Under the pieces are notes generated by a model. The model saw only the letters and a list, made by a program, of their open reading frames with translations. It had not been told where the DNA came from and ran no database searches. From assembly GCA_963662175.1 (NCBI GenBank), contig OY759215.1, positions 13,567,079 through 13,631,078 of the forward strand: a stretch of DNA of 64,000 bases. The letters run 5' to 3'. Shown here piece by piece: positions 42,175 to 57,100 of the stretch. Each line of letters begins with the position of its first letter. The first letter of the stretch is position 1. Source of the DNA: Aradus depressus (Eukaryota; Arthropoda; Insecta; Hemiptera; Aradidae). The translations under genes and the position numbers were made by a program.

Positions 42175-45100
42175 GTACGTATGATTATTATTTAATAGCT
42201 AGGTACTGAGTGCATGAAAATATGCTAATATTAATTGAATGTTTATTTATTTAGAAGGACATGTAGTTCGTATGTTAGTGGGACGAGTTGAGGAGTGAAA
42301 TATGCGTGGCTGTACTACTGAAGTATATGACCAAAGAGGAGTCCAGGCTTGTCCTTCTGCCATGTCCACTTAAGTGGTTGTGGTTGAATTGTTGGGAGAG
42401 TGTTTGTGGATAATTGTTGAATAAGTGGATTGGCGTGATGATGGAGTTAGTCATGAAAATGTTGATTGCGTGTCCTCATAGAAGTGGTTGAGATGTTAAG
42501 GTCATTAGTGCTGAATCGGTTTTTTGTTGTCCAGTTTTTTCCAGTTAATTTTTATGGAAATTAGCCCAATGGCATTCCATAGTAGACGTTTAATATTTGT
42601 ATGAATTATTTTGATAGTTTTGGAATGAGCTCTGAAACAAGTGTTGTGATGAGGGGATTGATGACAGACGAAATCAGCGAGAAATGAGGTGAGCGTGTTG
42701 GCGATGTCGATAGTATCTGAAGCAGGCATGAGTAGGGGGACCGTACCCGAGGCGGCCGCACCCCAGTATTGGCGGCAGCTGGCATCATGGCTGGGTAGTC
42801 AGTCTGGCTGAGTGGTGGCGGCCTCTGAACGGCTCCTCCCTGTCTGGTTCTTCAGTTGCTGGTAGACCATATAGCCGCGGTAGCTGACTTGGTATGGGCC
42901 TCCACAATGGGTGCACATCGCTGGCGGTGGTCCTGGCCATGTTTCACCCACATCAGTGGGTGTTTACAATATGAAGAATGACTCCTCGCTGTTATGGCAC
43001 TCTATTTTCTGGCAAACCAGAATTTGTAATTTTTAAATATTCTTATTATTCTCCCTAAGATCTTAATTGACAGAAAAATAGAAATGGAACTTTGGTTTTC
43101 TTGTTTAGAGCATGAACAACGCTGCTGACCTAGGTCCTCTTTAATTTCTTCGACATCAGTAACCGGGTGTAGTTGAGAAATGATTTTTCTGATTGAAACT
43201 CATAAATAAATAAAACAAACTTATTTTTTGAGATATTGCCTATTCTATATTTATATATATATATATATATATCTTTAGTGGAATAGACAATATTTCAAAA
43301 AATAAGTTTGTTTTATTTATTTATTACAAGTTTCCACAATATGTCCGCGTTCCTCAACTTAGAAGTTGAAACTGATAAGACTTAGTATGGAAGTCAGCCT
43401 CCTAAATCTGTAAATATTTTTCCATAACTATCTGGTCGCGATAGATGTTTTCTCTGATCTTCATTCCAATGTGAACGAGTACTTGCCAACGAGTGCTATT
43501 AGGTCATCCTTTCTTTAATCTTTAAATGTCATTCAGATTTCTAGTGCAAACTGTTGAAGGCTTTTTCAATTGTGGGCTCCTCATCCATTTTTTGATGATA
43601 AACTGTTTCCTTATCATCCATTTGGAATGATAATGCTCTCGTGACTTTTGAAAAACTTTTCAGGAATGGGTGAGTGGGATGAAGATGGTTTTGATTTTGG
43701 ACTCGGGGGCGCGATGAGGGGCTGGGCGATAGTTGATGGGAGTTCATGTTGGATGGCTTACCTTTAGTCTTCTGTCTGCGAGAACCTTTATAAGTTCCCT
43801 TGGTATCTCGGGGCACGTACAGCAGTCCGGGTAATATTTAACAAAAAAATATAATAACAGATAACACGTATTATTAATTAAATGTAAATAAAACAACAAA
43901 AAAAATTATAATTAAAATGCAAAAGAAAAACAAATCTGGAAGGTTAACTTTAACTTTTAATGTACACATATTTGAAAGAGAATATCAAACAATAAATGTG
44001 AACATTAATTGAATATTATCAGTAAATAAAACAGAGATAATCAGAAGAGAGTGAGAGAGAACGGTGTTCACCTGATGGAGTAGGTTGGGGAGAACGCGGG
44101 ATGAGGAGGTTAGTTTGAGGGGGCTAGTGCGCCCCTCCCCTCCGCCCCACCACCTCACTTCTTCCCTCCCCATCTCGCTACTTTTTGCCTCTTTCACAAT
44201 TATATTTTATGGCATTAAAATTCCATGATGGCTTCATCATTTTAGTGTATGCGCCAATGCGGTTGGCGTTGTGTAGTAACATATCTCCTCTCTATTCCTT
44301 TAGTCCACGTTGGATTTAATGCCGTCTTATTTTTGATCTTTATTCTCTTAAGTTTGGAGTGTGAATGAGGTTAGGTAATTTTGGGATTGACTTCATGTCA
44401 ATTCAGGATTGTGTGTCAATTTCATGTATGAAGTGAATTAAATCTATTAATAAAGTGTTTTTTCATTTAATTCTTTTAATTTTTTTTTTTACATAATACT
44501 TAATTATTTAATTTTAATTGTCTTGGTCATGTGATATTTTAGGCCTGTTTGAATGGATCTTGTTAAGAGGAACAATATTGCTTCATATTTTATCATTGAA
44601 AAACGAGAAGTGTTTACAAATAATGAAATGATAGGAAGAAAAAATTGACCTAATGTTACGTTACAACCTGAAGTTGCTTCGAAATCCCGGTCTTAGCGGA
44701 AACCTTCACTATCGTATGTTTCAATTGAGGCATTCTTTGCTGCATAATAATAATAATAATAATAATTCCTCTATTGTATAGACAGATACAAAAGTCATAT
44801 CGCAATAGGTTGGAATATTATACATTAGTTTTTTATAAGCAATGAAAGTCTCTTTAACAAATTATTGCTGTGTAGAGCAGGTACCTTAAAAATACTTTAA
44901 AAATAAACTAAAGAAAATAGATTATATAAAATAAATGAATACATATCACGATCGAGGAATGTATACGGAGTAAATAAATTACTTGCTTGAGAACAATAAA
45001 AAAAATTAACATGCTTGAAAATTAAATAAAATAAAAGTGGCTAACCGTGCTTTAAAATAATATACAAAAAAGAAAATCAGAATCAATGTATTATCCAATA

Positions 45101-48100
45101 ATGTTTTTCGTGCTTTAAAATAATATACAAAAAAGAAAATCAGAATCCATGTATTATCCAATAATGTTTTTCGTGCTTTAAAATAATATACAAAAAAGAA
45201 AATCAGAATCAATGTATTATCCAATAATGTTTTTCGTGCTTTAAAATAATATACAAAAAAGAAAATCAGAATCAATGTATTATCCAATAATGTTTTTCGT
45301 GCTTTAAAATAATATACAAAAAAGAAAATCAGAATCAATGTATTATCCAATAATGTTTTTCGTGCTTTAAAATAATATACAAAAAAGAAAATCAGAATCA
45401 ATGTATTATCCAATAATGTTTTTCGTGCTTTAAAATAATATACAAAAAAGAAAATCAGAATCAATGTATTATCCAATAATGTTTTTCGTGCTTTAAAATA
45501 ATATACAAAAAAGAAAATCAGAATCAATGTATTATCCAATAATGTTTTTCGTGCTTTAAAATAATATACAAAAAAGAAAATCAGAATCAATGTATTATCC
45601 AATAATGTTTTTCGTGCTTTAAAATAATATGCAAAAAAGAAAATCAGAATCAATGTATTATCCAATAATGTTTTTCAAGTTGATGGCCCCATAATAATTT
45701 AGGAGTATTTTCCTCAAGATATATAAATATGTATTATCATGATTTATTGTGTGGTCAAATGTATTCATTATTTTCAAATTTTAGTTTTTATAATCATTCT
45801 AATGACGTTCTGGAATAAATAAAAACAAAGAACTTGTTTAGCATTATTATTGTCTAATTACACAAAAGTGTTTACATAAAGTGTACCTGTTTCGGCTTAC
45901 GCCAAGATCAGCACAAAGTTAAAAAGTGACTATATATTTTAGTGATTTCGATTAGTTTATTAACTTTCCACTTTATCGACACAAATCGCAAAAATGTATT
46001 CTGAAATGATAAGACTATCAGATCGATAATATGGAGTGTATCAAAAAAAAAAAACAGTAAGTCTCAGCGCAATAAAAAATCAGAGTAAATCAAAGTGAAA
46101 ATTAGTCTCCGTGGTAGTAAAGACTGTTACTTTTAGAAGAAATTGCGATCTGTAGAGTAATATTTTCAGAAGAAAGATGTTGGTGGGTGCCCTTGAAGCC
46201 CCATTTTCAAAACATAATACGCAAACAATTGTGTAATAGATGTATAATGCAAAGTACATGGCATAATTAGGTGATAATTGTGATCGCCTAAGTATGAATT
46301 TGATTTCTGTTAATTTTTATTTTGCATATGTTTGACCTTTGTATATTCATTTGTATATATGTTGAAGTAACCACTCTCCCTAGAATAAGTACATTTTAAT
46401 AACATCTATTCTCCACAAAAGTTTTTGTGAGCTTTAAACTAGATCAGATTCATATTTTCATCTCATAGTCAGAAAACCATTGAAACATTTGTCTTCAAGT
46501 AGAAGCCATCTTTAAAATGGAACATACTATACTCTCTTTGCTAGTAGAAAAGTTTTTCGATTTGTATAAAATGCTTTATCAACGTGACTTTGCGCATGAA
46601 CTAAAAACCACCCTTACGATCGATTTTCGAAACAATTTATTTAAAGTGATGTTTATATAACATTTTTTTTTTTTTAAACACCATATTTTTACTTTTTGTA
46701 CCGCCTTTTCAAACAAACGCTGTTAGTTGACAAATTATTGTTGACTCCTCATAGGTTGGTCTTGTGCACCCAATTTAGCCCAATTTCTAAGTTTAACGCT
46801 CCATCTCCACTACATCCTTCAAATCAGAAATTATTCTCTTAAAAAAAGTTTATTATTGGGAAAACGCTAAAAATTAAACTCTGAATCTGCCATTTATTTT
46901 GGAAAGGAATATAAATCACATGAAATTTACAAATTATCTTTGCTGTCATCCATGATTGTCCCATCTCTGCATGCCATGCTTCGTACAAATAAAATATACA
47001 GTCAAGTCCACACGAACCTCAACCCAGATTAGGAAAATCGAAATTAAATAGTATGTATATATTGTTCCGTATTTTCGGCATATCGTCCAGAGGTGTCCAC
47101 GTTATTTCGGGTCGACTTCAGGTCTCGATGGGCACCTCTGTAAGATATGTCGAAAATATGGAACATCAAGAATCCTGAGAAAGCTGAAGTATTTAAATAT
47201 AAAATTTCATGTTGATACTTCATTACTTCGGCAGTTATTGGTTTTTTTTAATTGTCATTTTAGCTGTTTGTGAAGTAGTTCGATATTATTTCTTATAGTT
47301 ACTACCTCCTTTACTGTCACACAACACAGTTTATAAATTGTACTAATTCCACGTTCTTATAAATAAATAACATAAACAATATTAGCGAACCCATCATGAA
47401 TCTCTGCCCCACCCTCCACGCTAACTATTTTTTATTTTTTAAATAATGAATATCATTTCCCCAGCTAATAATATCTTGTTTTCCGACCTCTAGATTCCAA
47501 ATATGAAAAAAAAAAAAAAAATCTGTGAATACGATAACCCACGGTAGAATGAATGTATCGACACGAAATTTTATATGTGAATTCACAACCTTCTAACAAC
47601 AACACCCTATCGATTTTCAGCCAAATCTTAATTCAAAAAATCTAATAACTGCCATTTTAATGAATGTATCGACCCAAAATTTCATAACCTCTTAAGGTCG
47701 ACACTTGACAATTTTCAGCGGAATCGCGGAAGGGAAGGGGGATCAGAGGGGTGCTCGCTCAACTCATAAAGCCCAATAATTGCCGATGTAATGAATGTAT
47801 CGACATGATATTTCATATTTGAATTTTAAAGCCCAATGAGGACATTACCTGTCAAACTTCAGGGATATTGGCGAAGGGAAGGGGGTTCAGGGATGGGGCT
47901 CAATTCATAAACCCTAACAACTGCCGATGTAATGCATTTATCGAAATTTAGAGGATTTAGGAGACCCTGTGTAAGTCAAATGTTGAATATTAGCGCAGAC
48001 GGTCGACTGGTTTTGGAGAGGAAGCGAAAAGTTAATTTTTTGATTCGTTCTGGAGAAGTACATTACCGGTGATTCACTGACTTTTTTATTCTTAAAATGA

Positions 48101-51100
48101 AATTTAAAAATATTGACGAACATCATACAATGTTATTTTTAATAATTAAATAAAAAAATATTTTTGACACTGATAATGGGTGTAATGCCCACTCACACGT
48201 AAACAATATTTTTTCAAAAAACAAATATGTCGTATATTTAGTTTTTTAGTACTCGACAACTATTCCTTTTCGGCTACGAGGAACGAATAACTAACTTTTT
48301 GTTTAACTTGTATTACAATTTATGTTGAAACTTGAAGAAAAAATGAAACATTTCTGCAATGTTATAATAATATGCTGTGTCTGTGTTTCAGGGAAGGGGA
48401 CATCACCCAGCTCCGTGTGGATGCTATTGTCCACTCTACCAATGAATCTTTCACTGATCACTGCCCTCTCAGTAAGAGAATTTTTTCCAAGGCTGGTCCT
48501 GGACTCCGACAAGAAATTTATCAAGAAATAAAAGGTTTCATGTTTTTATTTTTATTTTTGTATTTTATGATAAAAAATTATAAGGCTTTCAATTTAATAT
48601 TTCTCAATAATTGTTTTAATTTATTCCCGGACATGTTGGTTATATTTTTCTTTAATTTGTTCAATTAGATATAAATTGAATAAAATAAGGAAAAACAGTT
48701 GTTGCATTAATGTAGATCTTAGAGCTAGGAAAGAGCTGTTTGTTGCCTGTAGAGAAGTTGGGAGTACACATAGACGTTAAAGCAAACATACAATAATAGT
48801 TGCTTATGCTAGAGAGATGCAATGGAGCAGTCTGCTTAAATGGATGATAAATGTTTATTTTATGTTTAATAATATAGACCGTATGACAAGTTTACTTTTA
48901 AAACAAAAAAGGATATTATTTTTCGGGTTGTTGCAGTTGTAAATTCTAATAGAAATTCTTTCATGGTATTAAGAGATGAAAAAGTTATTTTCTATTTGGA
49001 AATTTGTAGTAAAGCTGTTATCTGTGTGGAAAATAAAATTCTTTACTAAGTATCGAAGATGCCCAGAAATATCAGACTTAAATTATCTCGGAAATGTTTT
49101 TATATTGTTAGTTCTTTTATGAACAATAGTTTTGAATTTAGTTATAAACAGGGTTGCTATTTTTGGCAAAAATTATTTGAACATGCTTTATTTTTTAATT
49201 TTAAAATCAGAATATATAATTAAAATTTATTTATACGGTCAGAAACGCGAAGAAAATTGACACTTTTTGTAAAAAGTCAAATGGCCGAAAATTGAATAAT
49301 TTATAGGGGTCATCGAGTAAAAAACACCTAGTATGTAGAGTATTTTGATTATGAGTCAAATGATCTTTTGAAAATTTTAAATTTCATAAAAAATTAATGT
49401 ACGACATTCATAAAATAAAATTTTCATTATCTTTAAAATAAGCCCGAATTACGGAGTTTTTGATGATTCGACTCCGATATTTAGTCTAGTTTGCCTCACA
49501 ATGCCTGGTGGGAACAAAAAGGAACAACCGTATGTATTTGTTATTATTCTTTGCAAACTGTTTTTCTTTATGCCGATACGATTCATTTTTTCCAGCTTTG
49601 TCCAGCTGATGTGGACATTTGCCAACATTTTGTTTGAATTGATATGAAATGACCTATTTAATATTATTGTATGTTTACTAATTTATACTTTGTTGTTTCA
49701 GAATGTAAAACAGGCGAAGTGGTGGTGTCCAAAGGCTACAACTTGCCAGCCAAGATCATCATTCACACTGTTGGTCCAAAGTATAACCCCAAATTCCAGT
49801 CTGCTGCTGAAAATACGCTTCACAGTTGTTACAGGTTACTTATTATTAGTAATATCATTATCAGTCTTTAGTTAAATTAAAACCTAGACTATTTTTAACC
49901 GGAATAATATATAACGAAAATGTTGTTTATTCAAATCGGGGAGTAAAGTTTACTTTCTCCCATCTTGTTGCGCGTATTCCCGACTAAACATTTGTCTATA
50001 ATTCCTTCGTATTTTGACTTTGTGCTGCTGTGATTCATTCGTGAGTCGAATTTGATATCTGTATGTTGAAACGCGTGGGGCGCTAAGGCTTTCGAATGAT
50101 GTACAAACAAATCCATATTTATATACTAGAGGCCATTAAAGTATCATTAATTTGCATTTGCGCGAAAAAATATGCAAAATACTTTTAGAGCTGAACAGAA
50201 TTTGATGTCTATTTCTGAAAAATGTGTGTTCTAGAGATTACGCCCGTATTTTTGCTACGGAGAGCCCCCATTCTGAATAAATCGATAACTGAATTCAGGT
50301 TATTGTAAGTTCTATATTTGTTAAGTGCTTACAGCGCAACTTAAGAAAAGTTTTTTTTTTCTAACACATCCCCATATTTTCCCCTAAAGCTAAGATTAAA
50401 GTCCCGAAGCGTCTGCGTCACATACAGTGCAAACAAGAAATAATAACATTTCTAAACAATTAAGTAAATGGCATACAATGCCATGATCCTCAGGTTAAAG
50501 ACTCTATTGGGCATATTGTTTTTTTTTGTTATTGTAAAATAAAAGCTACATATATAAATTGATTTTTCAATTCGTCAGAATAATTTAAAGTCAATAGGTG
50601 AAATAATACTCCCAAAAATTGGAAATCTCAGGGCGATATCTCAAGAACCGTTGAAGCTTTGATCGAGTTTGTTTTCATCATAGTCATTGTCTAAAAATCT
50701 TGCGGAATTCGACTACTTTGACGTGAATGTGCGTTCCCCACTACAATAACTGAATAAAAAAAATGTCAAAATGATCATATATTTTGTTAAGTTTTTTTAT
50801 TTCTAAAAACAGTTGTATAATTAGTTTTTAATTTGTCAGATGCTTCTTAAATTATTTCTACAACTAGTTAGTTATTGAGAGTCATGTCCGGTCAATTACA
50901 TGGTCATATCGCCCACTACCAGAACGCTCTTTCGTCGCTGTGGTCGAGGTTTATTCACCTAGGATAGTGGAGGGGTCTTTGACAAGTACCTGACATTATA
51001 CAAGCTCGGGATCAACGATTAACGTCCCATCCGAAGGACGGAATACGCAAGATTTTTCACCTTCAATTTTGACCACTACATTAGTTTTTTTTTTTCATTA

Positions 51101-54100
51101 TTTCATGAAGAAAAATATGATTTGATAAATACAAGATACAATTTTTTTAGTGACACAGTCTGTATTATTTGAAAGCATTAGTTTAAAAAGTATTTGACAT
51201 AATAAAAAAGTAATTTCACTACAGTTTTACTTTTAAACAAAAAAAATATACATATATATAGGTATATAGGATAGGATAGGATTTGGAGTTTAAGGACGCA
51301 AAACAGCAAAGGTCATCAGCGTCCATATAGGTATATATATATATATATTGAAAAATATTGTATGATATACGAGATTATTAATTTTGTACTGAGTTTTACT
51401 GATTTAGGGACTTTTTTTAAAGTTATAATTAAATATAGTATTTAATGGGATGAGGTTTTCACTACAATGGCCTATTATCAGGATATGAGGTAAGAGATAG
51501 GAGGTGGATAACGTAATACTTCTGCACTAATCATCTGTCGATGTCGAAACTTAGAAATATAATGAAGTCAAAGTCATCAATCGTTATTAACTACAGTACG
51601 AAATTATGCAATCATTTTCGCAATACAAAATGTACATCGTTTTTGTCTGTAAAATTTTAAAAACTTCAAAAATTTTACACAGTATGTTAAAAATCACCTC
51701 TGCATATTGGAAGATATTACACAAAATTTTGAGATATTCAGTTTCTTCTTTATTGAATAACCAAAAAAGAAATGTCGACTCAACGAGGAATTGCCATTCG
51801 TTAGGTCAACATAAAATTAATATTAAGAAATTGTTTTTCAAGGATTAAAGTATATATTATTATTATTTCACTATTTATAATAAGATATATAAGTTGCAAT
51901 TAAAAAAATGTTTCTATTTTTTTAGAAATGTTTTTACCAAAGGCTTACGAGTTAAAATTGGCATTTGTTGGGTTAACATGAAATTAATAGTTATCAATTT
52001 TAATAATAGTTCTATTATTGATAGAAAAAACGTTTTAATATTTTATAGCCTGGCGGAAAAGGCATTTTACTTTCTGACTGCCTATTTTAATGACGCTTTT
52101 GTTATTATCTTGACGGATATGTTAGTATTCATAGTTCGTTAAAATACATTGTTTTTCAGGAATAAAGTATATATTATTATTATTTCACTATTATTTATAA
52201 TGTACTTAGAACTTACTTAAAATATAATTTTAAAAAATGTACCTATTAATGTTTTTATTTTTTTAGAAATGTTTTACAAAAGGCTTACGAGTTGAAATTG
52301 AAATCTTTAGCATTGTGTGTTATCAACTCAGTGAGAAGAAATTACCCACCGGATGAAGGTGCCCATATCGCATTACGTAAGTGCAACAAGGTTTCATCAT
52401 TTTTTTTTTTTGTCACGCGCTGATGGTTATGAATAAATTGATGATTATTGTGTCTTTCTTCCCCAGCTATACAAAGTGGAAGTTAATTGCTCGATTAGAA
52501 ATTCGATGTTTAATTTTCACTGGAATTTGATGTTTTCTGACCCCCGAAATCAAAAAGAAAAACATTCATGTCCGTATGTGTGTCCGTGAAAGCGATAATT
52601 TTATATGTGTATCCAGAACGCCTTAAGGACGACACCTATTGATTTTCAGACAAATTGGTTGATTGGTTTTCGTGAAAAAGCGGAAACTTCGTTGATTAAT
52701 TTGCGCTGGTGAAGTATATTGCCGGTGATACACCGACGATTTTTTCCCAATTGATTTATATTTTTAATACATTTTTTGATGGCATCTAAGACGCATTAAT
52801 TAGTCTTGTAGGGACGAAAAGGAGTAATACTGTTGTGCTTAAATAAATAAATTAAATTTGAGAATAATTGAGAAAAATACTGTTCGTTCATTTTCATGGT
52901 CATGACGAATGATCAAATTATTTTACTTCAGCTGTTTTTTTTTGTTTTGTTTTGTTAAAGCATTAATATACGATTACGTCTTTCCGATCCTAGAGATGTG
53001 AATCATAAGTGTGAAAAAAACACACAATCATCGCTTTATTCGTGCCTGTTTCTGACGTAAGGAAATATAGTTGGGGCTAGAATAGAAACCATACCTTATA
53101 TGAGTATAGAAAGAAAAACATTTTTATTTGGACCAGTACTAAACATGTACTTTACACAAAATGACAAATGAAATATGAATAATTAATATTAAAATAAAAA
53201 TCTTGGTACAGTCTCGGCTGCAGTCTGAGAGCTACAGACTGGCCGAGACTGTAGTGGACCGCTCCAGAGTAGGCTAGCAGATCTTCATGGAAGTTTCGGG
53301 TGAGTTTTTCGATGTGGGCTGCAAAAGGAGCAACTCCCAGTTCCCGATGTATTTGGGTGTTCCTGATAAACCGTGCGTTCACCGCTATCCGGAGGACTTT
53401 GTTTTGAAATGTTTGTAATGTTATTATGTTGGTTTGGCTAGTGCATAACCATACGGAGCAAGCGTAGGTTAAGAGTGGAAGTATTAGTCTTTTGTAAAGT
53501 AAGGATGTGTATGAGTGGTGTATTCCTCTTTATGGGTGGATAAATGAGCCTTAATCGTGTATGTGCTTGTTGGAGTTTTATGTTAATGTGTAGGCGCCAT
53601 GTTAGTCGTGTGTCAAGGTGCACTCCAAGATAGCGCACACCCTGGTCTTTAGGATTTCATAGAATTAGGAGTTGGTCGATTTGCAGCCTTCTGAGGTGTT
53701 GTAGGGAGAAGCAGCGTAAAGCGAACACTTTCGCCTCCGTCTTCGTACCGTTCAGGTTAAGTTTCCACTTTCGAAACCATTGGCCGATTTCATCCACCTG
53801 GATATGTAGGGAGCGATGACCGCTTCTAGAACTATGTTTTGAATGAGTATCAATGTGTCGTCAGTGTAGGTCACCAGGGTTGCAGAGGCTGGTTCTGGCA
53901 TATCGTGACAGAACAGATCAAAGAAGATTGGACTGAGGATTGCACCTTGTGGGGCTCCTGCTGTTATTTTCTTTCTGGAGCTCAGTGTGTTGTTCACCCT
54001 TATTTGAAATGTTCTGTCACGAAGAAAGAGCCAATGATGTTCTGGATGTGTTGCGGAGGCCAGGTTACCCTTTTAGTTTGGAGAGCAAGCCCTCATACCA

Positions 54101-57100
54101 GACGATGTCGGAGGCAGATGCGACATCCAAGAAGGCTGCTACTGTGTACTGCTTCCTCTCAAAGCCCCCCACAATGGTCCAGCAACTCTGTAGCTGATGG
54201 ACAGCTGAATGGTTTGATTTAAACCCAAGCTGGTGGGCAGGGATGGTACCTACAGTCTCCAGATGACGAAGGAGCCTCATGAATTATTTTTTCAAGTACC
54301 TTCGAGAGGCTTTTCAAAAGACTTATTGGTCTATAGCAGGCTGGATCGTTTTTCGGCTTACCTGGCTTGTGAAATGTATTCACTTGCCAGGTAGGCTATG
54401 CTCTTCGGAGGTAGCTTCTTCAACACCAGGTTGAGGATAATACCTTCATCGGGGGCCTTCTTGTTATGCAGTCGTCTAATGTGGGTGTGGTATGCTGTAC
54501 TAGTGCTTCTTGAAGAGAACAGGGATGAGGACGTGAGTTACACTGAAAGTGAAGGATTCTGTTATGTAGTGTCAAATTTGGATCGTTCGTTGGGGAAGTG
54601 GAGACCTGGTAGTACTATATATCCAGCAGTTTCAGATCGAGGTGGAGCTACACAGGCTGGGCATGCGACACCAGGATCACGGACAAGATGAGATCTATCC
54701 TGGTTCTTCTTGAGACGTAGAGAAGATGACGAACATGTGGCTCAGGGCACGCCCCTGCGAGGTTGACTTTGAAGGAAAGGACATACTTATGGGAATAAAT
54801 CAGTCTGTTTGGCAGAAGAAACTAACTACCTAGTACATCCATGGATCAGGGATCTCCCGAATATAACAAAAAATTGTATATATTTCATGATCCAAAATAG
54901 TGCATTCATAATTGAAAGCTTCAGAACAATATAATCAATTGTTTTGTCGATATGATTCTAAATAGATACGCCCCCCCCCCCCCCCCCCCATCTCTTTACT
55001 AGCTCTACGTTAACATTTCCTTTACCAATATTTTGCTCCTACAATTCACAAAAAAAAAAAAAAAAAAGTTTTATTTCAAGCTAGTGCGATGAAAAAGGAA
55101 AGTAAAAAAAAAATTCAATCGACCATTTTAAAAATAAGCCTAGTATATAAGAAATGAAACGTTATTGTTTTAAATAGAAATATATTTAAATAAAAAATGT
55201 AATAGTGAAATATTTTAAATATTTGCTAAACAAAAATTAGTGACGCTGGAAACTGTACGGTATTGGTGACTTCACAAGAAGCTGGTGAAGTTCGAAGGAA
55301 TTCAATACAACGCAAGGATGGATGAACTGTTTTTGGAGGAAGGCATGTTGCTGGGAAAAGTATTCATTTCACACGTTTCGGGTTGGCGAAGAGCATCGCC
55401 AGCGATAACGGGCCGCAATTCGCGAGTCAAAACATTTAGAACGTATTGCAAGAGTCAAGGAATGTAACACATTATATCCACATCTTATCATCCAAGGAGA
55501 GGGCAGTCAAAAACATCAAAGAGCAAATCATCTTAAGACAACAGAGTTACTTGTTACTGGATCGGCGGCTCCGCGCTCCCTTGGACCTGTTGTTTAGGTA
55601 ACACGGAATTCGGGGGCAACTTTGGAGAACGTATTCTAAATTGAAATATTTGTATGAATATTCAATAAAAATTAGTAAATTATATCGATTAAATTTTTAT
55701 TTTGATAATCGAAAAATATCACAAATGATAAATCACATTACCATGAAATCTTTGTAGATAGGCAATTAGAATTGAGGGAAAAATTGATAATTTCCTGATT
55801 TTACTTTCTTTCTGAATGGCCTTGGGTTCAAGTTTTGGGAAACTATACAATATCCCTTCTTATGTATGTGTATGTCTTGTTTGTAGCGTTACTTTATTTA
55901 TTCCTGATTGTGAAAGTTAATTCAGTTAGCCATATTTCGAGTTCAGTCATGTTACAGTTTTCTTGACGGTGATTATTATTATTTTGTTTGGGGTAAAAGT
56001 ACTTGTCAAGAAACAAATGCATCAATTTAAATAAGTAATACATTTTATAATATATGTGCATTTGGTGAACTGCAGACAATTTTCGAAAACATTTTATAAA
56101 TAAAACTACAACATTTGAAAATAGTCTTCTTGAAATGTACAATATCTTGAAACCTACTTATTTGACTTTTACACATGAAAACAAATAGACTCATCCAGAT
56201 TAATTTTTGTACTCTAGTTTTTCTAATTTCACAAATATTTCTACATATATGTTTTATATTATCCTAATTTTATTATTTTTTACTTATTAGTCAAATGATA
56301 TTGTTTTATGTAAAAACGAAAAAAGGTTTTTGTTAAAATATTTCATGATGTAGCTAACGGTACAGCCGTGGGATTCCCAAGTTGAAATAGCACCCTTTGA
56401 CCTGAGATGTATTAGAAGGGTCGCACTCTGCAAACTGACTTAGTTCATAACTAGACCTGACAATGGTGTAAGGCCGAAACCGATAGTTTTGTAAATATCT
56501 TTAGTGGAATAGACAATATTTCAAAAATAAGTTTGTTTTATTTATTCATCACAAATATTGTTCTTATGGATTGAATCAACACATTCAAATGATTGAATTG
56601 TTCGTAAAACGAATAATAATCTATACAGAAAATTATTTTTCGAAAAATATATTCTATCTAGAAGCTAGGGTTGAGAAGTCTTCGATGGTATACAAAAGTT
56701 TAGTTGATAATTTTTACCCGTAGCGTCCAAGTATAAACTATCCGATATATTTCTAAGTTGAGAAACGCGGACATATTGTGGAAACTTGTAATAAATAAAT
56801 AAAACAAACTTATTTTTGAAATATTGTCTATTCCACTACAGATATATATACATATATAACTACCGGTTTCGACTTTATACCATCGTCAGGTCTAGTTCAT
56901 AACTAGACCTGACGATGGTATAAAGCCGAAACCGGTAGTTATATATGTATATATATCTTTAGTGGAATAGACAATATTTCAAAAATAAGTTTGTTTTATT
57001 TATTTATCCGATATATCATATTACAAGAATTTAAATTTATATCTGGGGGCCGTGCGGGCTAAAGCGTAGAGCAATTAAACTTGTCGAACTTAAAGTTTGA

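Noticed and set aside
43541..44197. Two GC-richer minus-strand frames with donor-like sites in GDAP2 intron 1
   Set aside because: No recognisable family, no consistent acceptor/phase pairing between them, low-complexity composition. Not strong enough to call a gene.
55285..55467. 60-codon plus-strand frame (MKFEGIQYNARM...)
   Set aside because: No family similarity; it overlaps a GAAACG-type repeat on the other strand.
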